From Massilia psychrophila (GTDB lineage: Bacteria > Pseudomonadota > Gammaproteobacteria > Burkholderiales > Burkholderiaceae_D), in the NCBI RefSeq assembly GCF_002760665.1, contig NZ_PDOB01000006.1, positions 62,001-126,000 of the forward strand: a DNA stretch of 64,000 nt. Reading direction: 5' to 3'. The translations under genes and the position numbers were made by a program. The notes under the pieces are model-generated. The model made no database searches and was not told the origin of the DNA. It worked only from the letters and a program-made list of their open reading frames with translations. Numbering within the stretch: the stretch's first letter is position 1; each line of letters begins with the position of its first letter. Below are positions 60,612 to 64,000 of the stretch, piece by piece.

Positions 60612-61298
60612 TCAATCGCGGCTGCCGCCACCCAGGCCCAGTAGGGACAGCAGACTGGTAAAGATGTTGTACACGTCGAGGTAGATCGACAGCGTCGCGG
60701 TAATATAGTTGGTTTCGCCGCCGTTGATGATGCGCTGCACGTCATACAGGATGAAGGCCGAGAAAATACCGATTGCCATCACCGAGATCACAATCGACAG
60801 CGCCGACATGCCCAGGAAGATGTTGGCGACCGACGCCAGGATCAACACGATCACGCCAGCGAACAGCCACTTGCCCATCATCGAGAAGTCACGCTTCGAC
60901 ACCGTGGCGACGCTGGCCATCACCGCGAAAATGCAGGCGGTACCGCCGAAGGCGGTCATGATCAGGCTGCCGCCATTGCTGTAGCCGAGGGTATGGCGCA
61001 GCAGCGGCGTGAGCATCAGGCCCATGAAGAAGGTGAAGCCGAGCAGGAAAGCGACGCCGGCTGCCGAATCCTTGGTTTTTTGGATTGCGTAGATGAAGCC
61101 GAAAGCCACCGCCATGAAAACCATGAAGCCCATGAAGCCGGCCGGCATAGGCAGTTGCATCGACACGCCGACGGCAGCGCCGATGACAGTGGGAATCATC
61201 GACAACGCCAGCAACCAGTAGGTATTGCGCAGCACGCGATGGCGTACCGCCTGGCTGTCGATCGCAGGTTGGTAACTTTGTTGCATGGTTGGAATCAT
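60612..61298 (-). CDS. yccA: Bax inhibitor-1/YccA family membrane protein
   Basis: A 228-residue integral membrane protein with seven predicted helices, related to E. coli YccA (a modulator of FtsH) and to calcium-leak BI-1 proteins. Family landmarks are NTYWLLALSMIPTVIGAAVG, SGxx-like GGSLIMTAFGGTACIFAVM and the C-terminal FILYDVQRIINGGETNYITATLSIYLDVYNIF. The ATG at 61298 follows CGGAGGCACT. Confidence 0.93.
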   Translation of the reverse strand: MIPTMQQSYQPAIDSQAVRHRVLRNTYWLLALSMIPTVIGAAVGVSMQLPMPAGFMGFMVFMAVAFGFIYAIQKTKDSAAGVAFLLGFTFFMGLMLTPLLRHTLGYSNGGSLIMTAFGGTACIFAVMASVATVSKRDFSMMGKWLFAGVIVLILASVANIFLGMSALSIVISVMAIGIFSAFILYDVQRIINGGETNYITATLSIYLDVYNIFTSLLSLLGLGGGSRD

Positions 61299-61458
61299 AG
61301 TGCCTCCGGTACGTGAATGAGGTTGGGGCCCGCTTAAAGAATAGCACGGCGCGCGAAAAGCGTTTACAAATGCCGAAATTGCCGGCAGGATTTTGCTGCG
61401 CCACTCTATCACCTCAATGGCCGCAAGTGCAATACCAGTCAGGTGGGGTGTTGTATGG

Positions 61459-61464
61459 TAAAAT
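61459..61464 (+). promoter_or_regulatory. candidate -10 box for ndk
   Basis: TAAAAT preceded by TGG, about 60 bases before the ndk start. A good -35 hexamer is not obvious. Confidence 0.35.
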
Positions 61465-61527
61465 CAAAGGTTGATTGAGTTCTTTTTTTCTCGATTTAAA
61501 CCTTTCTTTTTATTGGAGTTTTTACAC

Positions 61528-61935
61528 ATGGCAATCGAACGCACCCTGTCGATCATCAAACCAGATGCAGTGGCAAAAAACGTCATCGGCCAAATCTACA
61601 GCCGCTTCGAAGGCGCTGGCCTGAAGATCGTCGCTGCCCGCATGACCCAATTGTCGCGCGAACAGGCTGAAGGCTTTTACGCCGCCCACAAAGAGCGCGG
61701 CTTCTTCAAAGACCTGGTCGACTTCATGGTGTCCGGTCCAGTCATGATCCAAGCCCTCGAAGGCGAGAACGCAGTTGCCGTTCACCGCGACCTGATGGGC
61801 GCAACCGATCCGAAAAAAGCAGATAAAGGCACGATCCGCGCCGATTTCGCCGATTCGATCGACGCAAACGCAGTCCACGGTTCCGACGCTGTCGACGCCG
61901 CGGCAATCGAAATCGCTTACTTCTTCTCGAAGTAA
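61528..61935 (+). CDS. ndk: nucleoside diphosphate kinase
   Basis: Transfers the gamma-phosphate between nucleoside triphosphates and diphosphates. The 135-residue protein is slightly short for the family. It has [10 protein letters not shown], the Arg/Lys-binding residues in [30 protein letters not shown], and the catalytic His in [25 protein letters not shown] precedes the ATG. A hairpin and short repeats separate it from rlmN. Confidence 0.97.
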   Translation: MAIERTLSIIKPDAVAKNVIGQIYSRFEGAGLKIVAARMTQLSREQAEGFYAAHKERGFFKDLVDFMVSGPVMIQALEGENAVAVHRDLMGATDPKKADKGTIRADFADSIDANAVHGSDAVDAAAIEIAYFFSK

Positions 61936-61968
61936 GCGCATTTTAGGCAGTAAGGCACGCATCAAGAA

Positions 61969-62038
61969 CCGCTCGCCGAGTACCTCGGGTCCTGCGAGCG
62001 GGGTTCGCATCTGCTTCGCACCTGCTTTGCATCCGCTT
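61969..62038 (+). other. hairpin and three 11-bp repeats in the ndk-rlmN gap
   Basis: CCGCTCGC (61969-61976) pairs with GCGAGCGG (61994-62001) around an inner CGAG-TAC-CTCG stem. It is followed by three imperfect 11-bp direct repeats, CGCATCTGCTT, CGCACCTGCTT and TGCATCCGCTT (62006-62038), and then TT. The hairpin may terminate or attenuate ndk transcripts, although a classic T-run is absent. Confidence 0.6.
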
Positions 62039-62069
62039 TTAAGTATCAAATTTAAGTATTGAAAACATC

Positions 62070-63239
62070 ATGACGACTCTCACCAACTTGCTGGACTTCG
62101 ATCCCGCGCAACTCGTCGCTTACTGCGCCGGCTTGGGTGAGAAGCCGTTCCGCGCCAAGCAGCTGCAGCGCTGGATCCACCAATTCGGCGCCGCCGACTT
62201 CGACAGCATGACGGACCTCGCCAAATCGCTGCGCGACAAGCTCAAAACGCGCGCCGAGATCCGCTCACCAAGCGTCATCAGCGACAATACATCGACGGAC
62301 GGTACCCGCAAGTGGCTGGTTGACGTCGGCAACGGCAACGCCGTCGAAACCGTGTTCATCCCGGAAGAAAATCGTGGCACGTTGTGTATTTCGACGCAAG
62401 CTGGCTGCGCCGTCAATTGCCGCTTCTGTTCGACCGGCAAGCAGGGCTTCAACCGCAACCTCACCGTTTCCGAAATCATCGGCCAGCTGTGGATGGCCGA
62501 ATTCGAGCTGCGCCGCACCAAGGGGATCGAACCCGGCCCGAAAGGCGAGCGCCAGATCACCAACGTGGTAATGATGGGCATGGGCGAGCCGCTGCTCAAT
62601 TTCGAGCCGACCGTCACCGCCCTCAAGCTGATGCTCGACGACAACGCCTACGGCTTGTCGCGCCGCCGCGTCACCCTGTCGACCTCGGGCGTGGTGCCGA
62701 TGATGGACAAACTGTCGCAGGAAGTGCCGGTGGCGCTGGCCGTGTCGCTGCATGCGTCGAACGATGCGCTGCGCGACGGTCTGGTGCCGCTGAATAAAAA
62801 GTACCCGTTGCGCGATTTGATGGCCGCCTGCAAGCGCTACCTCGCATTTGCTCCACGCGACTTCATCACGTTCGAATACTGCATGCTCGACGGCGTCAAC
62901 GATACCGACGAACACGCGCGCGAACTGCTGGCGCTGGTGAACGACCCGGTGCTCGGCGTGTCGTGCAAGTTCAACCTGATTCCTTTCAATCCCTTTCCCG
63001 AGTCCGGCCTGCTGCGCTCGAAAAACCCCCGCATCAAGGGGTTTGCCCAGGTGCTGATGGACGGCGGCCTGGTCACCACCATCCGCAAGACGCGCGGCGA
63101 CGACATCGATGCTGCCTGTGGCCAGCTGGCCGGCGAAGTGCAGGACCGCACCCGGGTGCAGGAGCGGATGGAAAAGATGGACGAATATAAGAAGAAATTC
63201 GGCGCCAACTTCGGCCGCATCGTGGAGATCGCTTCTTGA
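62070..63239 (+). CDS. rlmN: dual-specificity RNA methyltransferase RlmN
   Basis: Radical-SAM enzyme that methylates C2 of A2503 in 23S rRNA and A37 in some tRNAs. The 389-residue protein has the cluster motif [15 protein letters not shown], the glycine-rich SAM site in [10 protein letters not shown], and the second catalytic Cys in DIDAACGQL near residue 351. It is the first of the rlmN-pilW pair; the pilW start TTG overlaps its stop codon. Confidence 0.96.
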   Translation: MTTLTNLLDFDPAQLVAYCAGLGEKPFRAKQLQRWIHQFGAADFDSMTDLAKSLRDKLKTRAEIRSPSVISDNTSTDGTRKWLVDVGNGNAVETVFIPEENRGTLCISTQAGCAVNCRFCSTGKQGFNRNLTVSEIIGQLWMAEFELRRTKGIEPGPKGERQITNVVMMGMGEPLLNFEPTVTALKLMLDDNAYGLSRRRVTLSTSGVVPMMDKLSQEVPVALAVSLHASNDALRDGLVPLNKKYPLRDLMAACKRYLAFAPRDFITFEYCMLDGVNDTDEHARELLALVNDPVLGVSCKFNLIPFNPFPESGLLRSKNPRIKGFAQVLMDGGLVTTIRKTRGDDIDAACGQLAGEVQDRTRVQERMEKMDEYKKKFGANFGRIVEIAS

Positions 63240-64000
63240 GCGCCGGCCGGGCAGGGCGTTTTGCCGCGCGGCTCGCGCCGTGCTTATTTGTGTTGGCGCT
63301 GGCCGGTTGCGCCGCGGTCGGCAAGGGTAGTGCTGCCAGCGCCGGTGGCGAACTGAAAACCGCCTCCGACCAGACGCCGGCCGAAAAGCGCGCCGGCATC
63401 CGGCTGCAGCTGGCGGTCGGCTATTTCCAGGACGGCAAGCTGGAAGTGGCGCTCGACGAAGTCAAGCAAGCCATCGCCATCAATCCGGACCTCGCCGATG
63501 CGTACGGCGTGCGGGCGCTGATCTATTCGCAAATGGGCGAAACGCGGCTGGCCGATGAAAACTATGTGCGCGCGTTGAAACTGGCGCCGCGCAATCCGGA
63601 ACTGGCCAACAACTACGGCTCCTTCCTGTGCCAGAACGGCCGCGGCGCCCAGGGCATCGATTACTTCGACAGCGCGCTGAAGAACCCGACCTACCAGTCG
63701 CCCGTGAAGGCGTACCTGAACGCCGGCTCGTGCAGCCTGAAAATGAAGAACCTCGACGCCGCCGAGCGCTACCTGCTCGACGCCTTGCGCTACGAGCCCG
63801 ATCATCCGGCTACCAACGCCAACTTGGCGCGGGTCTACCATGAACGGCGCAACTACCAGCGCGCCGGGTTTTTTATCAGCCGCGTCAAAGCCGCTGCCAA
63901 GCTTGACAACCTGCCGGCCGACGTGTTGTGGCTGGCGATGCGGATCGATCGCAAGCTCGGCGACAAGGCCTCCGAGGCCAGCCTGGCGACCTTGCTGCGC
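63236..64000 (+). CDS. pilW: type IV pilus biogenesis/stability protein PilW, 3' end outside window
   Basis: Outer-membrane lipoprotein needed for PilQ secretin assembly. The frame runs open from a TTG at 63236, overlapping the rlmN stop, to the window end (255 residues). It has a lipoprotein signal ([10 protein letters not shown]) and four or five TPRs, including [56 protein letters not shown] and [18 protein letters not shown]. The rlmN-pilW order is standard in betaproteobacteria. The TTG start is inferred from coupling; no ATG lies near. Confidence 0.9.
   Translation, partial: MSAGRAGRFAARLAPCLFVLALAGCAAVGKGSAASAGGELKTASDQTPAEKRAGIRLQLAVGYFQDGKLEVALDEVKQAIAINPDLADAYGVRALIYSQMGETRLADENYVRALKLAPRNPELANNYGSFLCQNGRGAQGIDYFDSALKNPTYQSPVKAYLNAGSCSLKMKNLDAAERYLLDALRYEPDHPATNANLARVYHERRNYQRAGFFISRVKAAAKLDNLPADVLWLAMRIDRKLGDKASEASLATLLR

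Overview
The window is GC-rich (mid-60s percent by eye) and almost fully coding. Its gene content points to a betaproteobacterium of the Oxalobacteraceae, close to Massilia, Duganella or Janthinobacterium. The pointers are oxalyl-CoA decarboxylase and formyl-CoA transferase, a DUF2863 gene, a TCA-cycle supercluster of betaproteobacterial type, and surE-pcm-nlpD-rpoS. The assignment rests on protein character and gene order, not on a database search. I saw no rRNA, tRNA, CRISPR array, prophage or intact insertion sequence.

Layout. 0-3.1 kb: end of a glyoxylate/glycerate pathway operon (glxR, glycerate 2-kinase) and a deacetylase-like enzyme. 3.2-6.6 kb: a LysR regulator, a small unknown gene, a FAH-family hydrolase and a PanE-type reductase. 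6.7-11.1 kb: oxalate module with a divergent Crp/Fnr regulator, oxc, frc and a PAS protein; an FNR-type palindrome lies at the expected activator position before oxc. 11.2-21 kb: mixed accessory and housekeeping genes, including a decayed mechanosensitive channel. 21.3-46.8 kb: TCA supercluster (acnA, MliC-like protein, CitE-like lyase and mdh on the minus strand; gntR, sdhCDAB, sdhE, gltA, then odhA, odhB, pspC/SHOCT, lpdA and zapE on the plus strand). It is interrupted at 33.1-39.3 kb by about 6 kb of unrelated genes, including a two-component system whose sensor kinase is broken. 46.8-52 kb: lipoprotein, degenerate PP2C phosphatase, YdcH-like protein, DinG-type helicase, quinone oxidoreductase. 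52.1-55.2 kb: a two-gene operon encoding a TIR-domain protein and a MinD/KGGVGR-like ATPase fused to kinesin-light-chain-type TPRs. 55.4-64 kb: surE, pcm, nlpD, rpoS, rlmD, yccA, ndk, rlmN and the start of pilW.

How the genes work together. Oxalate is activated and decarboxylated by Frc/Oxc, and glyoxylate-derived tartronate semialdehyde can enter metabolism through GlxR and glycerate 2-kinase, so both branches of oxalate use lie within 11 kb. The supercluster encodes most of the oxidative TCA cycle. A 16-bp perfect palindrome between mdh and gntR is the likely regulator site.

The best candidate for a less-described system is the TIR plus degenerate-KGGVGR-TPR pair. It resembles the TIR-like and TPR components of actinobacterial FxSxx-COOH loci and NTPase-based conflict systems, but the usual P-loop lysine is replaced by glutamate and no peptide or maturase gene is nearby.
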